This document shows, one piece after another, positions 15,439 to 22,550 of a stretch of DNA of 64,000 bases. A program made the translations under genes and the position numbers. Numbering within the stretch: position 1 is the stretch's first letter; each line of letters starts with the position of its first letter. Origin of the DNA: Metapseudomonas otitidis (GTDB lineage Bacteria > Pseudomonadota > Gammaproteobacteria > Pseudomonadales > Pseudomonadaceae); contig NZ_FOJP01000006.1 of NCBI RefSeq assembly GCF_900111835.1, forward strand, positions 1 to 64,000. The letters run 5' to 3'. A model generated the notes under the pieces. It ran no database searches. It was not told where the DNA came from and was given only the letters and a program-made list of their open reading frames with translations.

Positions 15439-15672
15439 ATTGACCTCGAAATGGACATGCTATCGCCCCTCGCTCCCACTGATTCGTCAGCGTCGGCGCG
15501 AGAAGTTGACGATGTACGTCAATCGTACATTACTTTTGCTTATTTGGGCAGGTAGCACATGCGAGTCCGTGAAGGCCGGAAGGCGTCAGGGGTCAAAGTC
15601 GAATGGCCGCGATTCGGCACGAAGTGCGGGGCGCAGCCCGCGAACCCGACGGCGGAACGCCGGGACGCCCGG
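15439..15672. other. Intergenic region between the HigA-like gene and yhcG
   Basis: I see no HigB-like toxin or other gene in these 234 bp on the leftward strand. The segment holds the palindrome at 15512-15530 and AT-rich DNA next to it (CAAATAAGCAAAAGTAATG on the minus strand), suitable for a promoter. The GC-rich half next to yhcG contains the complementary blocks GTGCGGGGCGC and GCAGCCCGCG, which may form a weak hairpin. Confidence 0.4.
15512..15530. promoter_or_regulatory. Palindromic operator upstream of the HigA-like gene
   Basis: ATGTACGTCAATCGTACAT is a perfect inverted repeat with 7-bp arms and a 5-bp spacer, 74 bp upstream of the HigA-like start codon. HigA proteins autoregulate through palindromes of this type. 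Binding is inferred. Confidence 0.6.
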
Positions 15673-16812
15673 TTATCGCTTGCGTTTCTTGGGGACGATC
15701 GTTCCGCGCGACTCGATCAGCCGCCGCGTGTTCTCCAGTTCCTTTTGCAGCACTTCGGCATCTGGCAGCACCATCCGGTAGTTCGCTGCCATCACCTTGG
15801 ACGGCAAGCCCTCCAGCGCATATCGCGCCAGGGCGTGCCCCTTGTCCGCACACAAGATCAGGCCCACGGGCGGGTTCTCGTCGGCAAACGTCCAGTGCTC
15901 CTTCGCATAATTGCAGTACAGGTGCATCTGACCTACGTCGGCATGGGTCAGCGCACCGAGCTTCAAGTCGATGATGACCAAGCAGCGCAACCGACGATGG
16001 AAGAACAGCAGATCGACCCGATACCAGGTCTGGTCGATGCGCAACCGACGTTGCCGCCCGACGAAGGCGAAACCATCGCCCAGTTCGAGCAGGAAATCCT
16101 CCAGCCGCCGGATCAGGGCTTGCTCAAGGTCGGACTCCGAATACTCGTCCTTGAGGTCGAGGAACTCCAGCACATACGGGTCTTTGATCGCGTCGTCAGG
16201 GGTGACGGCATCCTCGGGCTTCGGCACGGCGCCCTTGACCAGCATCGCCGCCTTGTTCTTCGACAGCGCCGTGCGCTCGTAGAACTGGCTGTTGATCTGG
16301 CGATCGAGCTGGCGCACGCTCCATCCACCGCGCAGGGCTTCGGCCTCGTAGAACTGGCGGGCATGGCCGTCCTTGACCGACAGCAGCCGAACGTAGGCCG
16401 ACCACGGCAGCGTGAAGGCTTGGGCCAGTTCATCGAGGCGCCAGGGACGCGCCACCGGCGCCGGGGAAGATTCGCTAGACACTGTCTGGCGAATTGGCCA
16501 GGTCAGGAAGAACGACCGCATCTGCTGCAAGTTCGGGCGGCTGAACCCGCGCCCGAACTGCGCGGTCAGGTCGGCGGACAGCCGCTCGATCAACTGCTCG
16601 CCGTAACCCGCGCGGCGCTTGCCTTGCTGCTCGGCTTGCACGATGCGGCGGCCGATTTCCCAATAGCTCGCCGTCATCAGCGCATTGACGCTGCGCGCCG
16701 TCGCGCGGCGGGCCGCATCGAGCACTTCCACAATGCCGCTGTGGATGCCGGCGTAGCCAGCCGGCAAGGCGGCGGGGGTTCCCCCCGCCGCTGAGGGTGT
16801 CTTCCTGCTCAT
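15673..16812 (-). CDS. YhcG/DUF1016 family PD-(D/E)xK nuclease
   Basis: The 379-residue protein has the two-domain YhcG layout. The N-terminal DUF1016 helical domain (about 20-180) contains SYWEIGRRIV, YGEQLIERLSADL, FSRPNLQQMR and WSVRQLDRQINSQFYER. The C-terminal nuclease domain (about 205-370) has RVDLLFFHRRL (Asp267) and VIIDLKLG (Asp282-x-Lys284). These nucleases are frequent in defence islands and near type I restriction genes; the substrate is not established. The ATG at 16812 overlaps the integrase stop by 4 bp (ATGA), so it is translationally coupled to the recombinase. A longer open frame extends upstream into the integrase but does not look like protein sequence. Confidence 0.85.
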   Translation of the reverse strand: MSRKTPSAAGGTPAALPAGYAGIHSGIVEVLDAARRATARSVNALMTASYWEIGRRIVQAEQQGKRRAGYGEQLIERLSADLTAQFGRGFSRPNLQQMRSFFLTWPIRQTVSSESSPAPVARPWRLDELAQAFTLPWSAYVRLLSVKDGHARQFYEAEALRGGWSVRQLDRQINSQFYERTALSKNKAAMLVKGAVPKPEDAVTPDDAIKDPYVLEFLDLKDEYSESDLEQALIRRLEDFLLELGDGFAFVGRQRRLRIDQTWYRVDLLFFHRRLRCLVIIDLKLGALTHADVGQMHLYCNYAKEHWTFADENPPVGLILCADKGHALARYALEGLPSKVMAANYRMVLPDAEVLQKELENTRRLIESRGTIVPKKRKR

Positions 16813-18008
16813 GCCGTCGCCTCCACGGGGCGCGTTGCCCCGGTGATCGCCAGCCGCCGGCTGGCCACCAGTTCGGCCGCATCGCGCACCGGCTTGTCCT
16901 CGGTGTGGACGTAGTGCATGAACATTGCCACGGTCTTGTGGCCCGTCAGCGCCATGCCGACCTTGGTGGGCACGCCCGAATTGGCGATGTCGGTGGTCGA
17001 GCGGTGGCGGATGCCGTGCGTGCCGACGTGCGGCACGCCAGCGGCCTTGAGCACGCGCTTCCAGCCGCCATAGTACTCGCCGTGGGTCAGATGCCGGTTC
17101 GGGTCGTTGGGCGACGGCAGGACGTAGGGGCAGCCTTCCCGGCGCGGCGCCGTGGACAGCAGCCGATAGGCTTCCTCGCTCATGGGCTTGGAAATGCCGC
17201 CGGTCTTGCTGTCGGGCCAGACCACGCGGCGCTTCTCCAGGTCGATCCACTCCCATTCGAGCGGGCAGATTTCGGAGCGGCGGGCGGCGAACTCGAATTG
17301 CAGGCGGATCGCCAGCGGGATGACATAGTTCTCCAGTCCTTCCGCCTCCAGCGTCCCCAACTGGCGGAAGATCCGCACCAGCTCATCGTCCACGATGAGC
17401 CGGGTTTCCTTGCCGGGCGGGAACATCGGGACATGGCGGCACGGATTCGTCCCGTCGGGGCGCAGTCCCCACACTTCGGCCAGGTTGAACATCTTGCGCA
17501 GCACGCCGAAGGTGCGGTTCGCCTCGGCCGGCTTGTGGGCCAGCTTCTTCATCAGCGCGGCCACGTCCGGGCGCTTCACGTCCTGCACCTTCATCCGCCC
17601 CATGATCGGGATGATGCAGCGGTCGATGACACCCTGATAGCCGCGCTGGGTGCTGGGCTTGTTGCGCTGCTTGGAGTAGTCCTCCATGAAGGTGGTGCAA
17701 TACTCCTTCATGGTCGGCGCCTTGCGGGCGGCGGCCTTGGCCGCACTGGGGTCGCCGCCCCGGCGCACCTCGGCCAGCCACTCCTGCGCCATGACGCGGG
17801 CCTGTTCCACGGTCAGTTCGCCATACAGGCCCAAGGCCGGCTTGCGGCGCTCGCCGGCGTTCGTACGGTACTGGAGCATGAACACCTTGCGGCCGGCCGG
17901 GGTGATCTTGCACAGGAAGCCGGGTACCACGGTGTCCCGCAGTTCGACGGCCTGCGCCTGGGGCTTCGCCGCATCGACGGCGGACTTGGTGAGCTTGATC
18001 TTTGCCAT
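16809..18008 (-). CDS. Tyrosine recombinase/integrase (DUF4102 type)
   Basis: The 399-residue integrase has the N-terminal arm-binding DUF4102 domain (1-95, GFLCKITPAGRKVFMLQYR), a core-binding SAM-like domain (about 98-185) and a catalytic domain with Arg243 (AARRSEI), His331-x-x-Arg334 (THGIRH), His357 (TGHKTV) and nucleophile Tyr366 (FMHYVH). The complete catalytic set suggests it is active. I chose the ATG at 18008 (MAKIKLTKSAV), which fits family starts; the open frame extends to 18044. The 16-bp repeat lies 30-45 bp upstream of the start, the usual position of an attachment site for this class. The gene points into the element and is coupled to yhcG. Confidence 0.93.
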   Translation of the reverse strand: MAKIKLTKSAVDAAKPQAQAVELRDTVVPGFLCKITPAGRKVFMLQYRTNAGERRKPALGLYGELTVEQARVMAQEWLAEVRRGGDPSAAKAAARKAPTMKEYCTTFMEDYSKQRNKPSTQRGYQGVIDRCIIPIMGRMKVQDVKRPDVAALMKKLAHKPAEANRTFGVLRKMFNLAEVWGLRPDGTNPCRHVPMFPPGKETRLIVDDELVRIFRQLGTLEAEGLENYVIPLAIRLQFEFAARRSEICPLEWEWIDLEKRRVVWPDSKTGGISKPMSEEAYRLLSTAPRREGCPYVLPSPNDPNRHLTHGEYYGGWKRVLKAAGVPHVGTHGIRHRSTTDIANSGVPTKVGMALTGHKTVAMFMHYVHTEDKPVRDAAELVASRRLAITGATRPVEATA

Positions 18009-18037
18009 GATGACTCCTCGGAAACCCCGGTTTCCAA

Positions 18038-18053
18038 GAGCCACATGGGAGCC
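18038..18053. repeat. Right copy of the 16-bp direct repeat, putative attR core
   Basis: GAGCCACATGGGAGCC is identical to 1046-1061 and lies between the integrase start and chromosomal purine genes. The identity stops exactly after 16 bp on both sides. Confidence 0.6.
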
Positions 18054-18100
18054 ACGCGACCGGAAGCCGGGTCAAGTTTCGGAAAGCACCGGCATATGAT

Positions 18101-18152
18101 GGACGCGCCTAAGTCCTTGATAAACCTGCTGTAGCGGGCTTAGGCGCAGTCC
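18101..18152. other. Long inverted repeat next to the right attachment site
   Basis: GGACGCGCCTAAG at 18101-18113 is complementary to CTTAGGCGCAGTCC at 18139-18152 except for one bulged A, with a 25-nt loop. It has no T tract on either strand. It may be chromosomal structure flanking the insertion point or an arm-type site for the recombinase. Confidence 0.35.
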
Positions 18153-18183
18153 AGCGAAGTGCCGGGCTGGAGTCATCGTCAAA

Positions 18184-18212
18184 CAAAAAAAGACTCGCCG
18201 GATGGGCGGGTC
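18184..18212 (-). terminator. Terminator of the urate/xanthine permease gene
   Basis: Read on the minus strand, a GC-rich stem (18192-18199 with 18204-18212, one wobble) is followed by a T-rich run of 7 bases. It lies 54 bp past the permease stop. Confidence 0.65.
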
Positions 18213-18265
18213 GGACAGCCCCGGCGGCACCGGATAGGTGCTGCCGGGTGGGAGCAATGGATGAT

Positions 18266-19609
18266 TCAGTGGGCCGCGTGGCAATGGTGGGCTCGGTCTT
18301 TCTCGCCCAGCACGTTGAACAGGATGTTCAGCAGCAGGGCGCTGAGGGTGGTCATGGCGATGCCGCTGTGGGTGATCGGCTCCATCCAGTGGGGCAGGTG
18401 GGCGAAGAGGTCCGGCCTGACCACCGGCGCCATGCCCAGGCCGATGCTGACGGCCACCAGCAACTGGTTGCGGCGGTCGGTGATGTCGGCTTCATGGAGG
18501 ATCTTGATGCCGGTGGCAGCCACCATGCCGAACATGGCGATGCCCGCGCCGCCGAGTACGGCCGGCGGGATGGAGGCCACCAGAAAGGCGGCCTTCGGCA
18601 CCAGGCTCAGGGCCAGCAGGAACAGGCCGGCGGCCACCGTCACGTAGCGGCTGCGCACGCCGGTCATCTGCACCAGGCCGATGTTCTGGGCGAAGGACGA
18701 ATGGGTGAAGGTGTTGAAGAAGCCGGCAACGAAGGAGGCGCCCGCGTCGCAGAGCAGGCCGCGGCGCAGGGCATTGGGGCAGATCTCGCGCCCGGTGATC
18801 TTGCCCAGGGCGAGGAACATGCCGGTGGACTCGACGAAGATGATCACCGTCACCAGGCACATGGACAGCACCGGTGCCAGCTCGAAGGTGGGCATGCCGA
18901 AATGCAGCGGCGTCACCACCTGCAGCCAGGGCGCCTGTCCCAGGCCATTGAGGTCGACCATGCCCAGGCAACCGGCCAGCACATAGCCGATGCCCATGCC
19001 GATCAACACCGAGACGTTGACCCAGAAGCCCCGCAGGAAGCGGTTCACCACCAGGATGATGGCCAGCACCAGTGCAGCCACGGCGAGGTACTGGAGGCCG
19101 CCGAACTCGGTGACCTTGCTGCCGCCCCCGGCCCAGTTCACCGCCACCGGGAACAGGCTCAGCCCGATGGAGGTGATGACCGTGCCGGTGACCAGCGGAG
19201 GGAAGAAGCGGACGATGCGGCTCATGAACGGCGCCAGGACCAGGCCGAACAGCCCGGCGGCGATGGTGGCGCCGAAGATGCCCTGGAGCCCCACGCCGGG
19301 CATGCCGGCCATCACCACCATGCTGCCCACGGCGGCGAAGCTGGCGCCCATCATCACCGGCATGCGGATGCCCACCGGGCCGATGCCGATGGATTGCACG
19401 AGGGTGGCGATGCCCGCCACCAGCAGGTCGGCGTTGATCAGGAAGGCGATCTCTTCCCGGGAGAGGCCGGCGGCCTGGCCGACGATGAGGGGAACGGCCA
19501 CGGCGCCGCCGTACATCAGCAACACATGCTGGAGGCCGACCAGCAGCAGTTGCATCAGGGGTAGACGCTGGTCGGCCGGAGCCACAGCGGGGGCTGTCAG
19601 TTGGGTCAT
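18266..19609 (-). CDS. NCS2-family urate/xanthine permease
   Basis: The 447-residue polytopic inner-membrane protein of the nucleobase-ascorbate (NCS2/NAT) family has about 14 membrane segments. Family landmarks are QHVLLMYGGAVAVPLIVG at the N-terminus and the TM10-like region NTFTHSSFAQNIGLVQMTG, which contains the NAT motif equivalent (Q-N-x-G). Together with puuD and allA next door, uptake of urate or xanthine is the most likely role (UacT/PbuX-like), driven by protons. I chose the ATG at 19609, which has GAGGTG upstream; 15 further residues are open in frame. It corresponds to PA1519 in gene content, but here it sits downstream of puuD. Confidence 0.85.
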   Translation of the reverse strand: MTQLTAPAVAPADQRLPLMQLLLVGLQHVLLMYGGAVAVPLIVGQAAGLSREEIAFLINADLLVAGIATLVQSIGIGPVGIRMPVMMGASFAAVGSMVVMAGMPGVGLQGIFGATIAAGLFGLVLAPFMSRIVRFFPPLVTGTVITSIGLSLFPVAVNWAGGGSKVTEFGGLQYLAVAALVLAIILVVNRFLRGFWVNVSVLIGMGIGYVLAGCLGMVDLNGLGQAPWLQVVTPLHFGMPTFELAPVLSMCLVTVIIFVESTGMFLALGKITGREICPNALRRGLLCDAGASFVAGFFNTFTHSSFAQNIGLVQMTGVRSRYVTVAAGLFLLALSLVPKAAFLVASIPPAVLGGAGIAMFGMVAATGIKILHEADITDRRNQLLVAVSIGLGMAPVVRPDLFAHLPHWMEPITHSGIAMTTLSALLLNILFNVLGEKDRAHHCHAAH

Positions 19610-19762
19610 GCAACACCTCGGGCGCTTTTGTTCTTGTTGAGCCGTCGGGCCCATCGCCTCAGGTCGATGGGCCGGGGTATCGATGCAGCAGCCGGCACAG
19701 GCGTGCCGGGCAGGAGGGATAAAGGCGGGGGAGGGAGACGAGCCCGCCCCGCCGCGACGCGA

Positions 19763-19787
19763 TAAAAAAGCCTACCCGGAGGTAGGC
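19763..19787 (-). terminator. Terminator of puuD
   Basis: On the minus strand GCCTACCTCCGGGTAGGC is a stem-loop followed by six T residues, 46 bp after the puuD stop codon. Confidence 0.8.
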
Positions 19788-19832
19788 GAATCGCGGGCCG
19801 CAGAGCTTGGGGGAATGCGGCCCGCCGTGGGA

Positions 19833-21104
19833 TCACTCGGTGCGTGCCCCCTGGGCGATCCAGGAGCCGATCAGCTCCCGCTCCTCGGGGGTCATCTGGG
19901 TGATGTTGCCCAGGGGCATGATCTGGCTGGCCACGGCCTGGGCCTGGATCTTGGGCGCCAGGGCCTGGATCTGCTGGGGCGTGTCGAACATCACGCCAGC
20001 CGGTGCCGCCGTGAACAGCGGGCTGGTGGGCTTGGCGGAGTGGCAGACGGTGCAGCGTTCCTGGATCACGCTGTGCACCTTGTCGAACTGCGGCGAGCCG
20101 TTGCTGACGCTGGCTTGGGGCGCCTGGCCGGCGGGCTGTTCGGCAGCCTGCGCGGGTGCGCTGGCCGGAGCCTGGGGCGCGCTGACGACCGGGGCCGGGG
20201 TCGCTGCCTTGTAGTTCGGCGAGGTGACGAAGGCCAGGCAGATCATGCCGAGGGCGCCGGCCGGCAGGGTCCAGGCAAAGCGGTTGCTCTCGTGGCGGGT
20301 GTTGAAGTAGTGGCGCACGAGGACGGCGATCACCGCGATACCGGCCAGGATCAGCCAGTTGTACTGGCTGCCGTAGGTGCTCGGGAAATGGTTGCTGATC
20401 ATGATGAACAGCACCGGCAGGGTGAAGTAGTTGTTGTGGCGCGAGCGCAGCAGGCCCTTGGCCGGCAGGGCCGGGTCCGGGGTGCGGTTCTCTTCGATCG
20501 CCTTAACCAGTGCACGCTGTGCCGGCATGATGATGCGGAACACGTTGCCGACCATGATGGTGCCGATCAGGGCGCCGACGTGGATGTAGGCGCCACGGCC
20601 GCTGAATACCTGGGTGAAGCCCCAGGCTGCGCCGATCACCAGCACGAAGAGGATCAGGCCGAGCAGGGCGGGTTGCTTGCCCAGGGGCGAGTCGCAGAGC
20701 AGGTCGTAGATGAACCAGCCGGCGACCAGCGAGCCGATGCCGATACCGATGGCCGCTGCGGGCGAGAGGTCGACGCCGGGTGCGATCAGGTAGAGCGTGG
20801 GGTTGAGGTAGAAGACCACCGTCAGCAGGGCGACGCCCGACATCCAGGTGAAGTAGGCCTCCCATTTGAACCAGTGCAGGTTGTCCGGCATTTTCGGCGG
20901 TGCCAACTTGTATTTCTCCAGGTGGTAGATCCCGCCGCCGTGGATGGCCCAAAGGTCACCCGAGAGCCCGTCGCGCGGGTTCTTCCGGTTCAGGTTGTTC
21001 TCCAGCCAGACGAAATAGAAGGATGCGCCGATCCAGGCGATGCCGGTGATCATGTGTACCCAGCGAATGCTCAGGTTCAGCCATTCGGTCAGATGTGCTT
21101 CCAC
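19833..21104 (-). CDS. puuD: Membrane urate hydroxylase PuuD with C-terminal cytochrome c
   Basis: The 423-residue enzyme oxidises urate to 5-hydroxyisourate in bacteria lacking soluble uricase. The N-terminal part (1-310) is a membrane domain of about eight helices with conserved WVHMITGIAWIGASFYFVW and HGGGIYHLEKYKLAP. A Pro/Ala/Gln-rich linker (about 320-355) leads to a C-terminal cytochrome c domain with CTVCH at about 369-373, which passes electrons on. Translation starts at a GTG at 21104 with GAGG upstream. allA follows upstream with 51 bp between, so the two are probably one leftward transcript. It is the equivalent of PA1513. Confidence 0.92.
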   Translation of the reverse strand: MEAHLTEWLNLSIRWVHMITGIAWIGASFYFVWLENNLNRKNPRDGLSGDLWAIHGGGIYHLEKYKLAPPKMPDNLHWFKWEAYFTWMSGVALLTVVFYLNPTLYLIAPGVDLSPAAAIGIGIGSLVAGWFIYDLLCDSPLGKQPALLGLILFVLVIGAAWGFTQVFSGRGAYIHVGALIGTIMVGNVFRIIMPAQRALVKAIEENRTPDPALPAKGLLRSRHNNYFTLPVLFIMISNHFPSTYGSQYNWLILAGIAVIAVLVRHYFNTRHESNRFAWTLPAGALGMICLAFVTSPNYKAATPAPVVSAPQAPASAPAQAAEQPAGQAPQASVSNGSPQFDKVHSVIQERCTVCHSAKPTSPLFTAAPAGVMFDTPQQIQALAPKIQAQAVASQIMPLGNITQMTPEERELIGSWIAQGARTE

Positions 21105-21155
21105 AGTACGTACCTCTTCCCCGGGATCGACACGCCGAACACCGGGCTTCTCTTA

Positions 21156-21659
21156 TTAGTGGTGGGGGTCGAGGACCAGGTGCTCGTCCTCGGTGAAGTA
21201 ATGCTCGTCGCAGTTGTTGCCTGAACCACTGCGATCAACCACCAGGAAGTCATCCCGCTTTTCGATCGTCAGCACCGGGTGGTGCCAGACGCCGCGATGG
21301 TAATTAACGCCCTGCCTGCCATTGGTGAGGAAGGCACGGACCAAGCCCGGTACAGGTGCATCGCCAAGTGGCGCGACCACGACCAGAAAGGGGTTGCCGA
21401 GCAGCGGGATGAAAGCCTGGCTGCCCAGCGGATGGCGCTCCAGCATGCGGATTCTCAGGGGCATTTCCAGGGCCTGGGCGCTGAAGATGCTGATGATCGC
21501 CCGGTCCTCCGGCTGGGCGGTCTCGACCGTGGCCAGCTTGTGATAACGGCGGGTGGAGCCGTTGTTGATCATGAAGTAATCGCTGCCTTCGGTTTCGATC
21601 ACGTCACCGAACGGGGCGAAGGCTTCCTTGGTCAGGGGCTCGATCTTGAGGATTCGCAT
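21156..21659 (-). CDS. allA: Ureidoglycolate lyase
   Basis: The 167-residue protein is a full-length member of the AllA cupin family: LTKEAFAPFGDVIE at the start, then ERHPLGSQAFIPL and GVNYHRGVWHHPVL carrying metal-site and catalytic residues. It cleaves ureidoglycolate to glyoxylate and urea in the cytoplasm. It lies directly upstream of puuD on the same strand. In P. aeruginosa the gene before it is alc (allantoicase), which would supply its substrate; here that position holds 375 bp of non-coding DNA, so ureidoglycolate must come from an enzyme encoded elsewhere or this step is impaired. Confidence 0.93.
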   Translation of the reverse strand: MRILKIEPLTKEAFAPFGDVIETEGSDYFMINNGSTRRYHKLATVETAQPEDRAIISIFSAQALEMPLRIRMLERHPLGSQAFIPLLGNPFLVVVAPLGDAPVPGLVRAFLTNGRQGVNYHRGVWHHPVLTIEKRDDFLVVDRSGSGNNCDEHYFTEDEHLVLDPHH

Positions 21660-22034
21660 GGCTGCTCTACTGATTCGTTTCAGGTGCCCGCGCCGGTAGG
21701 CGCGGGAGGAGTGGGGTGCCCGGGTGCAGGCGCCCCTTGCCCAGTGGCCGTGACAGCACCTGCGCGGAGCGCGTGGCTGCCCGGCGGTGGGCGTGCGAGG
21801 GGGAGGCAGGGCCTGGGGCGGAGTGGCGCCCAGGGTGTGGCAGGTGGCTCAGGGCCGGATGGTGCCCTGAGTCGCTGCGGCACCCGCCCCACGCTGCAAC
21901 CGCGCAGGCCGCAGGGCTGCACGCCAGACCCGGGCGGGTCGGGGGGTGCAGTCGCGACGAGGCGGCGTGCTGGCTGGGGAGGGTGCGTGGATGCATTGTT
22001 GTTCTTCTGTGGTTACGCAAGGTCGGGTGGTCGG
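21660..22034. other. Non-coding gap where allantoicase is expected
   Basis: This stretch of 375 bp lies between uraD and allA. It is very GC-rich with low-complexity frames (Pro/Arg/Ala) and no allantoicase-like sequence on either strand. The open frames that cross it do not resemble protein families. In related Pseudomonas this slot holds alc, about 1 kb. No insertion sequence or repeat marks the loss. It may contain a promoter for allA-puuD. Confidence 0.55.
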
Positions 22035-22550
22035 CTACATCACTTGCAGGCGGAACAGGGCGATCTTGTTGATTTCCGCCAGGGCCCGCTGGAACTCCGC
22101 CTCGGCGCTGTTGTGGATGCGCTCTTCGAAGGCCGCGAGGATCTGGTGCCGGTTGCTGCCCTTCACCGCCATGATGAACGGGAAGCCGAACTTGGCCTTG
22201 TAGGCATCGTTCAGTTCGGTGAAGCGGGCGAACTCGTCGGGCGTGCACTCATGGATGCCGGCCCCGGCCTGTTCGTTGGTGCTGGCTTCGGTCAGCTCGC
22301 CGCGCACGGCGGCCTTGCCGGCCAGGTCCGGGTGGGCATTGATCAAGGCCAGTTGCTGGTCATGGCTGGCGCTGAGGAGGATGTCGGCCATGCGCTGGTG
22401 CAGCGTTTCGATCTCGTCGAGGCTGGAATCCACGCCCAGGTCGTAGGCGCGTTCGGCCACCCAGGGTGAGTGTTCGTAGATGTCGGCGAAGGCGCTGACG
22501 AAGGCGTCCCGGGACAGGCCCGAGGGGGTGATGTGCTGGAAGCGGCTCAT
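22035..22550 (-). CDS. uraD: OHCU decarboxylase
   Basis: The 171-residue, all-helical protein of the OHCU decarboxylase family converts 2-oxo-4-hydroxy-4-carboxy-5-ureidoimidazoline to S-allantoin. Recognisable segments are FVSAFADIYEHSPWVAERAY, the catalytic-region INAHPDLAGKAA with the conserved His, and FPFIMAVKGSNRHQILAAFEERI. Its ATG overlaps the puuE stop (TGATG), so the two are translationally coupled. It is the equivalent of PA1516. Confidence 0.94.
   Translation of the reverse strand: MSRFQHITPSGLSRDAFVSAFADIYEHSPWVAERAYDLGVDSSLDEIETLHQRMADILLSASHDQQLALINAHPDLAGKAAVRGELTEASTNEQAGAGIHECTPDEFARFTELNDAYKAKFGFPFIMAVKGSNRHQILAAFEERIHNSAEAEFQRALAEINKIALFRLQVM

Larger units (their letters stand above)
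1046..18053. mobile_element. Integrated element of about 17 kb carrying conjugation remnants and a defence cargo
   Basis: The interval is bounded by a 16-bp direct repeat and has a tyrosine recombinase beside the right repeat. It interrupts what looks like a purine-utilisation neighbourhood (nucleoside channel on the left, NCS2 permease and puuD on the right). Inside are parts of a Tn4371-type type IV secretion module lacking trbBCDEJ and the start of trbL, followed by a Gabija pair, an ABC three-component operon, a HigA-like regulator and a YhcG nuclease. No relaxase, coupling protein, replication or partition gene is seen, so it is probably not self-transmissible, though the integrase is full length. 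The exact outer edges rest on the repeat alone. Confidence 0.7.

Noticed and set aside
15439-15672. Possible HigB toxin upstream of the HigA-like gene
   Set aside because: No frame of about 90 codons with RelE-like sequence exists on the minus strand; the stretch is control DNA.
16813-17256. N-terminal extension of the YhcG frame into the integrase gene
   Set aside because: The extra residues are Arg/Pro/Ala rich and overlap the integrase catalytic domain; the ATGA overlap at 16809-16812 gives a natural start.
18038-18152. tRNA gene at the right repeat
   Set aside because: The long inverted repeat does not fold as a tRNA and lacks a T-loop.
18248-19564. A 438-codon forward frame over the NCS2 permease
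   Set aside because: His/Gln/Asp-rich nonsense sequence antisense to a clear membrane permease.
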